Shown here in pieces: positions 1-7,973 of a stretch of 64,000 nucleotides of DNA; position 1 is the stretch's first letter, and every line of letters begins with the position of its first letter. The DNA comes from CAXXOK01 sp963678055 (GTDB lineage: Bacteria; Bacillota; Clostridia; Christensenellales; Aristaeellaceae): positions 2,542,001 through 2,606,000 of the forward strand of contig OY782679.1 of assembly GCA_963678055.1 (NCBI GenBank), given 5' to 3'. A model generated the notes under the pieces. The model was not told the DNA's origin. It saw only the letters and a program-made list of their open reading frames with translations, and ran no database searches. The position numbers and the translations under genes are program-made.

Positions 1-1
1 C

Positions 2-193
2 GGTCAGTGCAAAGCGCTTCAAAAGTACAGCATTAATGCAGACAAGTGCATCGGCTGCGGCGCGTGCCTGCGCAAGTGCCCCACCAATGCCATCACCGGT
101 GAAAAGAAACAGCCGCACGTGATTGACGCTGCCAAGTGCATCAAATGCGGAGCCTGCATGGACGCCTGCAAATTCGGCGCCGTGCTCGCGTAG
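2..193 (+). CDS. hydB: NADH-linked hydrogenase beta subunit, HydB/NuoF-like (3' end only)
   Basis: Only the last 63 codons lie in the window. They encode a C-terminal two-[4Fe-4S] ferredoxin domain: CIGCGACLRKCP followed about 30 residues later by CIKCGACMDACKFGAV, then a stop. This tail is typical of the flavin/NADH-binding subunit of electron-bifurcating or NAD-dependent [FeFe] hydrogenases, which passes electrons from NADH to HydA. The hydA gene begins 18 bases after the stop, so the two are almost certainly cotranscribed. The flavin domain is outside the window, so a different ferredoxin-tailed protein cannot be excluded from sequence alone. Confidence 0.75.
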   Translation, partial: GQCKALQKYSINADKCIGCGACLRKCPTNAITGEKKQPHVIDAAKCIKCGACMDACKFGAVLA

Positions 194-211
194 GAAAGGG
201 CGGGAATAGAT

Positions 212-2221
212 ATGAAAACGAATCAAACCGTAACCGTTGATAATAAACAGGTCCCCATCGAGGGCGAACGTAACCTGCTGGAGCTCATCCGCAAGGCCGG
301 TGTGGAAATCCCCACCTTTTGCTATCACTCCGAGATGAGTATTTACGGCGCATGCCGCCTGTGCATGGTGGATGTCGAGGGCATGGGCATGGTTGCCTCG
401 TGTTCCACGATTCCCACCCCCGGCATGGTGGTGAAAACCTCCACCCCGGAAATCCGTGAAACGCGTAAAATGATTCTGGAGCTGCTTTTGGCCAGCCACC
501 AGGGCGATTGCCAAACCTGCCGCAAAGGCGACGACTGCAAACTGCTGGCGCTGGCCAACCGCCTGGGCGTGCGCGATGTGCGCTTTAAGCGCAAGGGCCG
601 CGACCTGCCGCTGGATCTGTCGTCCCCGTCCATCGCACGCGACCCCAACAAGTGCATACTCTGCGGCGACTGCGTACGCATGTGCTCGGAAATCCAGGGC
701 GTGGGTGCCATCGGCTTTGCCCACCGCGGTGCCGACAGCATCGTCACCCCCTGCTTTGAGCGCGATATCGCCACTGTGGAATGCATTGACTGCGGCCAGT
801 GCACCAAGGTGTGCCCCACCGGCGCACTGACCATTAAATCCGACACCACCGAGGTGTTCACCGCCATTCAGTCCAAAGACAAATATGTGGTCGCGGCCAT
901 TGCCCCGGCTGTGCGTGTTGCCATCGGCGAGGAGTTCGGCCTGGAAACCGGCGCCAACGCCGTGGGTAAAATGGTCGCCACCCTGAAAATGATGGGCTTT
1001 GACGCCGTGTACGATGTGTCCTACTCTGCCGACCTGACCATTTTTGAAGAAGGCACCGAGCTGCTTGGCCGCGTAACCGCAGGCGAAAGCCTGCCGATGT
1101 TCACCTCCTGCTGCCCCGGCTGGGTGAAATTCATGGAGCAGTATTACTCCGATTTTGCCGGCAATCTGTCCACCTGCAAATCGCCCCAGCAAATGCTGGG
1201 CTCACTGGTGAAGGAAACTTTGCCTGAGATGGTGAATAAAGAGCGCAAGGACATTGTGTTTGTTTCCATCATGCCCTGCACCGCCAAGAAGTTCGAAGCC
1301 AAGCGCGAAGAGTTCTCCGTGGCCGACAGCCCGGACGTGGATTACGTCATCACCACCCACGAACTGGCGCTACTGATCCGCGAACGCGGCATTATGTTCA
1401 ACGAAATGGAACCCGAAGCCTTTGATATGCCCTACGGCTTTAACACCGGAGGCGGCGTGATCTTCGGTAACTCCGGCGGCGTGAGCGAAGCGGCTATCCG
1501 TTTTGCAGGCGAGAAACTGACCGGTAAAAAGACCGACGATTACATCATCCGTGAGGTGCGCGGCGAAGACGGCATCCGCGAGGTGGAGTACGACTTCTCC
1601 GGCACGAAGCTGAAGATGGCGGTTGTATCGGGCCTGGGCAACGCCCGTAAAGTGATGGAAGACATCAAAGCCGGCAACGCCGAGTATGATTTTGTCGAAA
1701 TCATGGCCTGCCCCTCCGGCTGCATCAACGGCGGCGGTCAGCCTGTCAACCACGACCGGCAGGCGCGCAAAAAGCGTACCGAAGCCCTGTACCGCACCGA
1801 TAAAATGCTGCAGCTGCACAAGCCCCAGGATAACCCGTACATTAACGACCTGTACACCAACTTCCTGGGCAAGCCCGGCAGCCACAAGGCTCACGACCTG
1901 CTGCACACCCACTACCACGCCCGCTCGCGCATTAAGTCCGACCGCACCGAAACACCCGCCGCAGTCGATAAACTGCCTGTATCTATTTGCTTTGGTACCG
2001 GCTGCTTCATCCGCGGCTCGCAGAAACTGCTGTCCCAGCTGACCAGCTTCATCTCGCAAAACGGGCTGGAAGACCAGGTAGAATTGGGCGCAACCTTCTG
2101 CTTTGAAAAGTGCGACCAAGGCCCTGTGGTGCGTATCGGCGACGAGACCCTGACCCACTGCACGCGGGTGAAGGCCATCGAGACCCTAACCGAGAAACTG
2201 AAGCTGCACGCAAACGTATAA
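212..2221 (+). CDS. hydA: [FeFe] hydrogenase catalytic subunit HydA with C-terminal NuoE-like domain
   Basis: Catalytic subunit that reduces protons to H2, probably with electrons from NADH and ferredoxin via HydB. In order it shows an N-terminal [2Fe-2S] domain (C37, C48, C51, C64), the His-ligated [4Fe-4S] site (H96, C100, C103, C109), a two-[4Fe-4S] ferredoxin domain (C148-C158 and C191-C201), and the H-cluster motifs TSCCPGW (C300, C301), MPCTAKK (C356) and MACPSGCINGGG (C500, C504). C300 is the proton-relay Cys position of active enzymes. Residues 590-640 add a thioredoxin-like [2Fe-2S] domain (C593, C598, C630, C634) like NuoE; the trimeric Thermotoga-type HydA also carries a C-terminal [2Fe-2S] domain. 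At 669 residues it is full length. RBS AAAGGG lies before the ATG. Confidence 0.95.
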   Translation: MKTNQTVTVDNKQVPIEGERNLLELIRKAGVEIPTFCYHSEMSIYGACRLCMVDVEGMGMVASCSTIPTPGMVVKTSTPEIRETRKMILELLLASHQGDCQTCRKGDDCKLLALANRLGVRDVRFKRKGRDLPLDLSSPSIARDPNKCILCGDCVRMCSEIQGVGAIGFAHRGADSIVTPCFERDIATVECIDCGQCTKVCPTGALTIKSDTTEVFTAIQSKDKYVVAAIAPAVRVAIGEEFGLETGANAVGKMVATLKMMGFDAVYDVSYSADLTIFEEGTELLGRVTAGESLPMFTSCCPGWVKFMEQYYSDFAGNLSTCKSPQQMLGSLVKETLPEMVNKERKDIVFVSIMPCTAKKFEAKREEFSVADSPDVDYVITTHELALLIRERGIMFNEMEPEAFDMPYGFNTGGGVIFGNSGGVSEAAIRFAGEKLTGKKTDDYIIREVRGEDGIREVEYDFSGTKLKMAVVSGLGNARKVMEDIKAGNAEYDFVEIMACPSGCINGGGQPVNHDRQARKKRTEALYRTDKMLQLHKPQDNPYINDLYTNFLGKPGSHKAHDLLHTHYHARSRIKSDRTETPAAVDKLPVSICFGTGCFIRGSQKLLSQLTSFISQNGLEDQVELGATFCFEKCDQGPVVRIGDETLTHCTRVKAIETLTEKLKLHANV

Positions 2222-2257
2222 GGCTCCGTTTCTCCTGTAGACCATAAGGAGAGCCCT

Positions 2258-3937
2258 ATGAGCATCGTCAAAACACTGGAAGCCATGTGCCGGGACTGCT
2301 ACCGCTGTGTCCGCGCATGCCCTGTCAAGGCGATCGGTATCAAATCCAATCAGGCATTTATCAACCAGGAGCGCTGCATTAACTGCGGCACCTGTGTGAA
2401 AACCTGCCTGCAAAAGGCCAAAGTGGACGAAAGCCAGCTGGACGATATCAAAAAAATCGTCAAGTCCAGCGATGTGGTCGCCTGCGTTGCGCCCTCGTTT
2501 GCAGCCGAGTATCCCGGGTACCTCCGCCGCCGTTTGGCGGCGGGGCTCCGGGGGCTCGGCTTTAAGCGTGTTGAAGAAACCTCCATCGGCGCAGATGCTG
2601 TAGCCGACTACACAAAAAAGCTGGTCGCCGCAACAGGCCGGGGCGGCATCGCCACAGCCTGCCCGGCGGTGGTGGACTATGTGCAGACCTATATGCCGGA
2701 GCATATCGACCTGCTTTTACCCGTCGTCTCCCCCATGATTGCACACTGCAAGATTACCAAAGCGCTGCATCCGGACATGCGCACTGTGTTCATCGGCCCC
2801 TGCGTGGCCAAGAAGGCCGAAGCGCAGCAGGAGAAGTACAAGGGGATTGTGGACGGCGTGTTGACCTTTAAGGAACTCAACGCCTGGTTTGAAGAAGAAG
2901 GCATCGTGCTGGAAGAGATCTGCGATTCCGGCTTTGACCAGATTGGCCACCTGAACACCGCCAAGCTGTTCCCCCTGCCCGGCGGTATGATCAAAACGGC
3001 GGGGCTTGACGACAGCATTGATTCCATCAACATCGTACACACCTCCGGCTATGAAAACACCATCACACTATTGCACGCCGCCGTGGATTCCAAGGACCTT
3101 GAGATTATCGAACCGCTGTTTTGCAACGGCGGCTGCATCGGCGGTGCAGGCAACGAAAGCTGCAACAATATCTTTGAAAAGCGTAAAGACATCATCAACT
3201 ACGCCCACGAAAAGGACGAAGCCGTCGGCGCGGAAGAAACCATGCCGCCGGTGGACCTGGCCACAAGCTTTACCAAAAAGCCGGTCAAGGGCGTGAAATA
3301 TACCGAGCAGGATATTTTGGATGTGTATGAACACACCTTCAAATCCGCACCGGAAAACCGCCTGAACTGCGGGGCCTGCGGCTATGCCAACTGCGAGGAG
3401 AACGCCATCGCCATCCTAAATGGTATGGCAGAGTACTCCATGTGCATCCCCTACATGCGCCGCCGTGCCGAAAACCGCGCCGATACCATACTCCACAACG
3501 CGCCTGAGGGCGTGGTCATTCTGGACGAGGGCATGACCATTCAGCTGGTCAACCCGGCGTTTGAAAAGTATTTTAACTGCACGTCGGCCATTATCGGGCG
3601 GAAAATATCCTATTTATTGGATTCGAGCATCTACGAGCGGGTGTTCGCCCAGCCGGGCAAGCACCTGGAATCGATTTTTGAATATATGGGCAAGGAGTTC
3701 CACCAGGTGGTGTACTACTTGCCGGCCGAAAAACAGTATGTCGGCATCTACATGGACCTGTCCAACATCAAGCTTAACGAAGCCAAAATACAGTCCGCAC
3801 GGGATAAGACGATACAGCAAGTGGAAAAACTGATTGCCCAAAACCTGGAGATGGCACAGAAAATGGCTGATTACCTGGGCGAAAGCGCTGCGCGCTCCGA
3901 AACCCTGCTGGAAGAACTGATTCAGTCCGATGAGTGA
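2258..3937 (+). CDS. Sensory-type [FeFe] hydrogenase homologue with PAS domain (HydS-like)
   Basis: 559-residue protein: two [4Fe-4S] clusters (C11-C21, C40-C50), a degenerate H-cluster domain, a CGACGYANC [Fe-S] domain (C371, C374, C379, C396), a PAS domain from about residue 408, and a charged helical tail. H-cluster motifs read TACP (C135), GPCVAKK (C182) and CNGGCIGGAG (C289, C293). The proton-relay Cys of catalytic enzymes (TSCCP) is Ala134 here, as described for group C/D sensory hydrogenases thought to detect H2 rather than turn it over. It follows hydA by 36 bases behind a strong AAGGAG site and overlaps a phosphatase gene, which supports a signalling role. Enzymatic activity cannot be judged from sequence. 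Confidence 0.85.
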   Translation: MSIVKTLEAMCRDCYRCVRACPVKAIGIKSNQAFINQERCINCGTCVKTCLQKAKVDESQLDDIKKIVKSSDVVACVAPSFAAEYPGYLRRRLAAGLRGLGFKRVEETSIGADAVADYTKKLVAATGRGGIATACPAVVDYVQTYMPEHIDLLLPVVSPMIAHCKITKALHPDMRTVFIGPCVAKKAEAQQEKYKGIVDGVLTFKELNAWFEEEGIVLEEICDSGFDQIGHLNTAKLFPLPGGMIKTAGLDDSIDSINIVHTSGYENTITLLHAAVDSKDLEIIEPLFCNGGCIGGAGNESCNNIFEKRKDIINYAHEKDEAVGAEETMPPVDLATSFTKKPVKGVKYTEQDILDVYEHTFKSAPENRLNCGACGYANCEENAIAILNGMAEYSMCIPYMRRRAENRADTILHNAPEGVVILDEGMTIQLVNPAFEKYFNCTSAIIGRKISYLLDSSIYERVFAQPGKHLESIFEYMGKEFHQVVYYLPAEKQYVGIYMDLSNIKLNEAKIQSARDKTIQQVEKLIAQNLEMAQKMADYLGESAARSETLLEELIQSDE

Positions 3938-5084
3938 GCCAAAACAACGCCTGTACACCGATTTGTTGCTGAAACAGGTGAACAAAAAGCATTACCGTGA
4001 GTGCGGCGATCAAGCAGCGATCGTGCGCACCATGGAGCATACCGATTTTATCCTCGCCGACGGCGTGGGGTCCGGCAGTTATGCCAACATTGCCGCGCGC
4101 ATGTGCATCAGCCGTATGCTGCACCTGATGCGTTCAGGCATCCCCATTCATAAGGCCTGCGAAAAAACGCTGACCCTCATGCACCGGGCGCGGTCTGAAA
4201 AGGTTCCGTTTGCCGCGTTTAACGTTGCGCGCATCATGAAAAACGGGCAGCTAACCGCCCTTTCTTTTGAAGCCCCGCAGCCGCTTTTAATCCGCGACGG
4301 CATTGTGCAAAAACTGCGCACGACGCACTATACCCTGTCGGGTGAAGTGGTATCGGAAACCTCGGTGCTGCTCAAAGAGGGCGACTCCATGGTGTTTTTC
4401 ACCGACGGTGTCACCCAGGCGGGTCTGGGACGCGGGCAGGGTATGGGCTGGGGCACGGACGGCTTTATGGACTTGTACCAGAAGTGCATCTCGGGCGGCA
4501 TGAGCCAGGACGATGCCCTTGACCTGATTTTAATGAAAACCAAAGCGCTTTCGGGCAATATACACGGCGATGATACATCCATCGCGCTGCTCAGCCTGCG
4601 CAAAGCCAGCGTGACTAACATCCTCACGGGCCCACCGGCGAATCGGATGGATGATGAAATCTTCGTCAAGCGCTTTCTATCCTGCGATGGCCTGAAGGTA
4701 GTTTGCGGCTCCACCACGGCGGACATGGTCGCCCGCGTAATGGGGCGGCGCGTGAGAATGCAAAAGATTTCCGATGCTTTCACCGCGCCACCGGAATACT
4801 CCATTGATGGCATCGACCTGGTAATGGAGGGTGCGGTCACGCTCAACCAGGTGTATAACATACTGGAAGAAGATATTCAAAACGACAGCGCCGGTGTGTG
4901 CAAACTATGCTTGTTCCTGCGCAATGCCGATATTGTCCGCCTGTTTGAAGGCCAGGCCGTAAACGCAGCCCACAATGACATCACCTTCAAGCAAATGGGT
5001 ATCTTAAAGCGCGCCATCATCATGCAGCTTATCAATGAAAAGCTCATCAAAATGGGCAAGGTTACGAAAGTGGAGAAGATGTAG
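3930..5084 (+). CDS. SpoIIE-family PP2C-type serine/threonine phosphatase
   Basis: 384 residues. The N-terminal two thirds is a PP2C/SpoIIE phosphatase fold with the metal-binding aspartates visible: GDQAA (D27), LADGVGSG (D44), FFTDGVTQ (D159) and GDDTSIALL (D213-D214). The C-terminal part (about 225-384), containing a VCGSTTADMVAR segment, is not assigned to a known domain. The start overlaps the end of the sensory hydrogenase gene by 8 bases, so the two are translationally coupled. In such operons the PAS-bearing hydrogenase is thought to signal through phosphorylation of a partner protein; no kinase or anti-sigma antagonist is visible in the window, but it could lie upstream. Confidence 0.88.
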   Translation: MSEPKQRLYTDLLLKQVNKKHYRECGDQAAIVRTMEHTDFILADGVGSGSYANIAARMCISRMLHLMRSGIPIHKACEKTLTLMHRARSEKVPFAAFNVARIMKNGQLTALSFEAPQPLLIRDGIVQKLRTTHYTLSGEVVSETSVLLKEGDSMVFFTDGVTQAGLGRGQGMGWGTDGFMDLYQKCISGGMSQDDALDLILMKTKALSGNIHGDDTSIALLSLRKASVTNILTGPPANRMDDEIFVKRFLSCDGLKVVCGSTTADMVARVMGRRVRMQKISDAFTAPPEYSIDGIDLVMEGAVTLNQVYNILEEDIQNDSAGVCKLCLFLRNADIVRLFEGQAVNAAHNDITFKQMGILKRAIIMQLINEKLIKMGKVTKVEKM

Positions 5085-5198
5085 TGAATATATATTACTT
5101 GCATATATCCAACTAGTTCTTTAAAAGTTTAGTGTTTGAATATGGTTCTTTTAGCACACCATTCAGATTAGAACCTTGTATCACTTGCTACTTATTTA

Positions 5199-5207
5199 TG
5201 CTATAAT
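5199..5207 (+). promoter_or_regulatory. Extended -10 promoter of the graspetide-like island
   Basis: TGCTATAAT is an extended -10 element (TGnTATAAT) 23 bases before the peptide start codon. No good -35 sits at 16-18 bases; TTGTAT is 20 bases away. An inverted repeat GGTTCT/AGAACC (5144-5175) lies just upstream and might be an operator. The AT-rich stretch 5085-5198 shows nothing else. Confidence 0.55.
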
Positions 5208-5229
5208 TATCATTAAAGGAGTTGACGAC

Positions 5230-5436
5230 ATGAATCAGCATATTCTAATCGATAAGGCAAAGCGCTACGAAGTACCAATAAATGAGCAAACACCTGAAGA
5301 TTACTCATACAGCATTCAGAAAGGGTATTGGGCAGACAACACAACTGGAAGACCGATGATGCTTAGTGATGATCCAAAGCGCCCTCAAACAAAAAAGTGC
5401 GATATTGAAACTGGAGAAGACCAAAAACGTGAATAG
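5230..5436 (+). CDS. Candidate precursor peptide of an ATP-grasp-modified RiPP
   Basis: 68-residue hydrophilic peptide. The ATG at 5230 is chosen because AAAGGAG ends 8 bases before it; an upstream in-frame ATG at 5176 has no such site and precedes the promoter. The middle carries GYWADNTTGRPMM (residues 32-44), resembling the Y-x(n)-G-x-P leader motif of precursors paired with MvdD-like ligases. The last 24 residues are rich in side chains that such ligases join: Asp/Glu (D47, D48, D58, E60, E63, D64, E68) and Thr/Ser/Lys (S46, K50, T54, K55, K56, T61, K66). The stop codon overlaps the ligase start. Precursor identity is inferred from size, position and composition; it could also be a small accessory protein. 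Confidence 0.65.
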   Translation: MNQHILIDKAKRYEVPINEQTPEDYSYSIQKGYWADNTTGRPMMLSDDPKRPQTKKCDIETGEDQKRE

Positions 5437-6370
5437 AGTAGAACACCTGATCGTTTCCAGCACACTTGATTATTCTTCAGACCTAGTCTGTTGTGAGTTC
5501 GAAAGAAGAGGGCTAAGTTATTTTAGAATAAATAGAGATCAGTTTTCACTATTCAAAATATCATATTCCCTGTCAAATGAAACTCTTTATATTGAGCATG
5601 ACAAAGAAAAGTACATCATTTCATCAGATACATTGAAATCCATCTATTTCCGAGCACCAGTTTTTTTAAGAGAAACCAACAAGCATTTTACTCTAGATGA
5701 GCAAGTATATAGAAGCCAGTGGAGTTCTTTCATTAGAAACTTGATTGTTTTTCATTCTGCAAAATGGCTTAACCATCCAGTTGAAACATACAAAGCAGAA
5801 AATAAACTTTTCCAACTTCATATGGCCATTGCTTGTGGTCTGAATGTTCCTTCAACTCACATAGCAAATACACAACCAGAAAATATTAAGGAAGATTCCC
5901 TTTATATTGTAAAATCACTTGATACAGCATTATTCAGATTGGAAGAGCAAGAGCTTTTTACATACTCTTTAAAAATTACTGGAAAAGATTTATTACAAAG
6001 CAATCTCAATCTCGCTCCTGTTATTATTCAAGATTACTTGAACAATAAACTCGACATTCGTGCAACAATTGTTGGAGACTCTATTTTTGCTGTGAGTATT
6101 TCAAAAGAAGGTAACCCGATCGACGGAGATTGGCGAAAATCCAACAAAGATAACCTTACATTTGCACCAATAGAATTACCAATCAGCTTAAGGCAACAAA
6201 TCCATCGACTTATGGATGAGCTTGGATTGAGCTTCGGAGGCATGGATTTAGCTGTGATCAATAATGTATATTACTTTATCGAAGTCAACCCAACAGGCGA
6301 ATGGGGCTGGCTATCAACATCGACAAAGCTTCCAATTGAAAAAGCTATTGTAGACTATCTTTCAGAATAG
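5429..6370 (+). CDS. ATP-grasp peptide ligase, MvdD/graspetide-synthetase-like
   Basis: 313 residues from the GTG at 5429, which has GGAGAAG ten bases upstream and overlaps the peptide stop; the longer ATG frame from 5366 would run through the peptide gene without an RBS. The protein has the ATP-grasp C-terminal half: ligand region DIRATIVGD, FGGMDLAV and EVNPTGEWGWL, the last almost identical to the Mg/ATP-binding E-x-N-P-x-G-x-W-x-W motif of microviridin-type ligases. The N-terminal region (IYFRAPVFLRE, WLNHPVETYKAENK) also matches that family. Such enzymes form ester or amide crosslinks between Ser/Thr/Lys and Asp/Glu of a ribosomal peptide. AT-rich codon use sets it apart from the hydrogenase genes. 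Confidence 0.85.
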   Translation: MNRVEHLIVSSTLDYSSDLVCCEFERRGLSYFRINRDQFSLFKISYSLSNETLYIEHDKEKYIISSDTLKSIYFRAPVFLRETNKHFTLDEQVYRSQWSSFIRNLIVFHSAKWLNHPVETYKAENKLFQLHMAIACGLNVPSTHIANTQPENIKEDSLYIVKSLDTALFRLEEQELFTYSLKITGKDLLQSNLNLAPVIIQDYLNNKLDIRATIVGDSIFAVSISKEGNPIDGDWRKSNKDNLTFAPIELPISLRQQIHRLMDELGLSFGGMDLAVINNVYYFIEVNPTGEWGWLSTSTKLPIEKAIVDYLSE

Positions 6371-6382
6371 GAGTGAACACAA

Positions 6383-7153
6383 TTGAAAGAGTACTTGCTT
6401 AAGATTTTCTACACAATTTTCCCCTTCATAGAACTAGCAAATGCCAATAAGAAAATCAATAAAACCCTCGAAGATCCTAAAGGAGTCCTTGAAGGTATAT
6501 CTCACAAAGAATCAATCACAACGGATACACTAAAAGCTGAGTACGAAAATACACTTGCTATAAAGGATAAACTCGAAGGCAAAGCAAAGTCCAATATATT
6601 TGCCGTAACAATTTCAATCACTTTAGTTATGGGTGGTGATGCCTTATTAAATGCAGTACGTATTGAGAACACACCATTAGCTATTAGGGTTATCGCGTTA
6701 GTTATCTATCTTTCTTCAATATTATACTTGATATGTGCTGGTCTTCTATCGCTCCATACTCTGATGAATAATAATTCTATTAGTGTTATAAAACTTTCTA
6801 GTAATGCAAATGACAATTCTCTACGCGAAGATATTAGTTGTTGTATTGAGTATAATTTAAAAAAGAATATCACTCGAAATAATGCTATATATACAACCTA
6901 TATATGTATAAGAAATGGATTGATTTGCTTATTCACTGTACTCCTACTATCAATTATTCCCTTTAAAATAGGCTATGAGCATAAATATACGGAAATGAAT
7001 GGCAAAGACACATTGGTTGCAACACAAGCAACTTTATCGCAGCCTTATATAAGCACTAAAGATATTGAAGAGAATGTTCTTAACAAAGATAGCGTCGCAA
7101 GCAAGTCGATAATAATGATAGTTAAGAATAATTTCTATGTTTTCCAACACTAA
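6383..7153 (+). CDS. Membrane protein of the graspetide-like island, unknown function
   Basis: 256 residues from a TTG start at 6383 preceded by AGGAG at nine bases; it follows the ligase by 12 bases, so the three genes form one operon. There are hydrophobic segments at about 73-95, 99-124 and 178-202 with a charged N-terminal helix before them; residues 57-72 read as an amphipathic stretch ending in LEGKAKSN, a pattern seen before the first membrane helix in several small effector or immunity-like membrane proteins. I recognise no enzyme motif. Plausible roles are immunity, export assistance or membrane effector of the modified peptide. No protease or ABC transporter gene is in the island. 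Confidence 0.7.
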   Translation: MKEYLLKIFYTIFPFIELANANKKINKTLEDPKGVLEGISHKESITTDTLKAEYENTLAIKDKLEGKAKSNIFAVTISITLVMGGDALLNAVRIENTPLAIRVIALVIYLSSILYLICAGLLSLHTLMNNNSISVIKLSSNANDNSLREDISCCIEYNLKKNITRNNAIYTTYICIRNGLICLFTVLLLSIIPFKIGYEHKYTEMNGKDTLVATQATLSQPYISTKDIEENVLNKDSVASKSIIMIVKNNFYVFQH

Positions 7154-7188
7154 TATGATAAGCAGAACCATATCAAATACTGCAAACC

Positions 7189-7217
7189 AAAAGCCGTGGT
7201 TAAATTCCACGGCTTTT
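7189..7217. terminator. Bidirectional terminator between the island and L25
   Basis: Perfect 11-bp arms AAAAGCCGTGG / CCACGGCTTTT around a 7-base loop, with A and T runs on both sides. It can end both the island operon and the convergent L25 gene. Confidence 0.85.
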
Positions 7218-7237
7218 GCGAGATATTTATTCTTGTT

Positions 7238-7888
7238 CTATTCTCCGTCGCCAGTGGGCTCGGCCGGAGCTGCGGTGGTTTCAGCCGCATCGGTGTCAGC
7301 CGCTTCATCCCCATCCGTGTCTTCCTTGCGGATCTTCGGATAGGAAACCGACAGGACCAAACGGTCTTCCTCTGTCAGGCTCTGGACGCCTTCCGGCAGC
7401 TGCAGCTGCGCTACGGTCAGGTGCTCTCCAGCTTCCATGGCGCTCACATCCACCTCGATTGCAGAGGGGAAATCAGAGGGGAGGCCTTTGAGGTGCACAT
7501 GCTCAAGCTGCTGTAGCACTTCAAACCCATTATGCACCACTTCTTCTTTACCGGTGATGTGCACGGGGATATCAGCCGTGGTCTCTTCCGTGAGCGAAAT
7601 GCCCTGGAAGGTGATATGCATATACTCATAGGTGCCGGGAATATACTGAATTTCGCGAATCATGGCGCTATGCGGCTTTTTCCTGCCGGATTGCAGGGTA
7701 TAGATGCCGGACATGCCAATCGCCCCGAACGCCCTTCTGAATTCATCTTTCTTTAGCGAAATGCTAAGGGACGGTTCGCCCTTGCGCGAAATGGAGCACG
7801 GCAGATATCCTTCCCTGCGCAGCTGTTTTCTAGCGCTTTTGCTAACCGTTTCCCGTTCTTCAAATTTCAGTTTCGTTGTATTGTCCAT
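7238..7888 (-). CDS. rplY: Ribosomal protein L25, general stress protein Ctc family
   Basis: 216 residues from the ATG at 7888, which has GGAGG upstream; the longer frame to 7966 lacks an RBS. The N-terminal half is an L25-like 5S rRNA-binding domain (KSARKQLRREGYLPCSI), the second half a TL5/Ctc beta domain (DIPVHITG, LPSDFPSAIEVDVS, LSVSYP). The last 35 residues are an acidic, Ala/Thr-rich tail common in Ctc proteins. Ctc binds 5S rRNA in the large subunit and in Bacillus is stress-induced. It has its own promoter and is not next to pth, its usual neighbour. Confidence 0.92.
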   Translation of the reverse strand: MDNTTKLKFEERETVSKSARKQLRREGYLPCSISRKGEPSLSISLKKDEFRRAFGAIGMSGIYTLQSGRKKPHSAMIREIQYIPGTYEYMHITFQGISLTEETTADIPVHITGKEEVVHNGFEVLQQLEHVHLKGLPSDFPSAIEVDVSAMEAGEHLTVAQLQLPEGVQSLTEEDRLVLSVSYPKIRKEDTDGDEAADTDAAETTAAPAEPTGDGE

Positions 7889-7973
7889 AGTGTTACCTCC
7901 TGTTAATCGTGTGCAATTTCTAGATATGAAAAGCAATGTGCCGATCTTTGCACGCTTTTCACACACTCACTTA

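Noticed and set aside
1370..2158. 262-codon frame antisense to hydA
   Set aside because: It mirrors the codon pattern of HydA on the other strand, has no RBS and resembles no family.
5366..5428. Longer N-terminus for the ATP-grasp ligase from ATG 5366
   Set aside because: It lies inside the peptide gene without an RBS; GTG 5429 has a good one and gives the expected family start.
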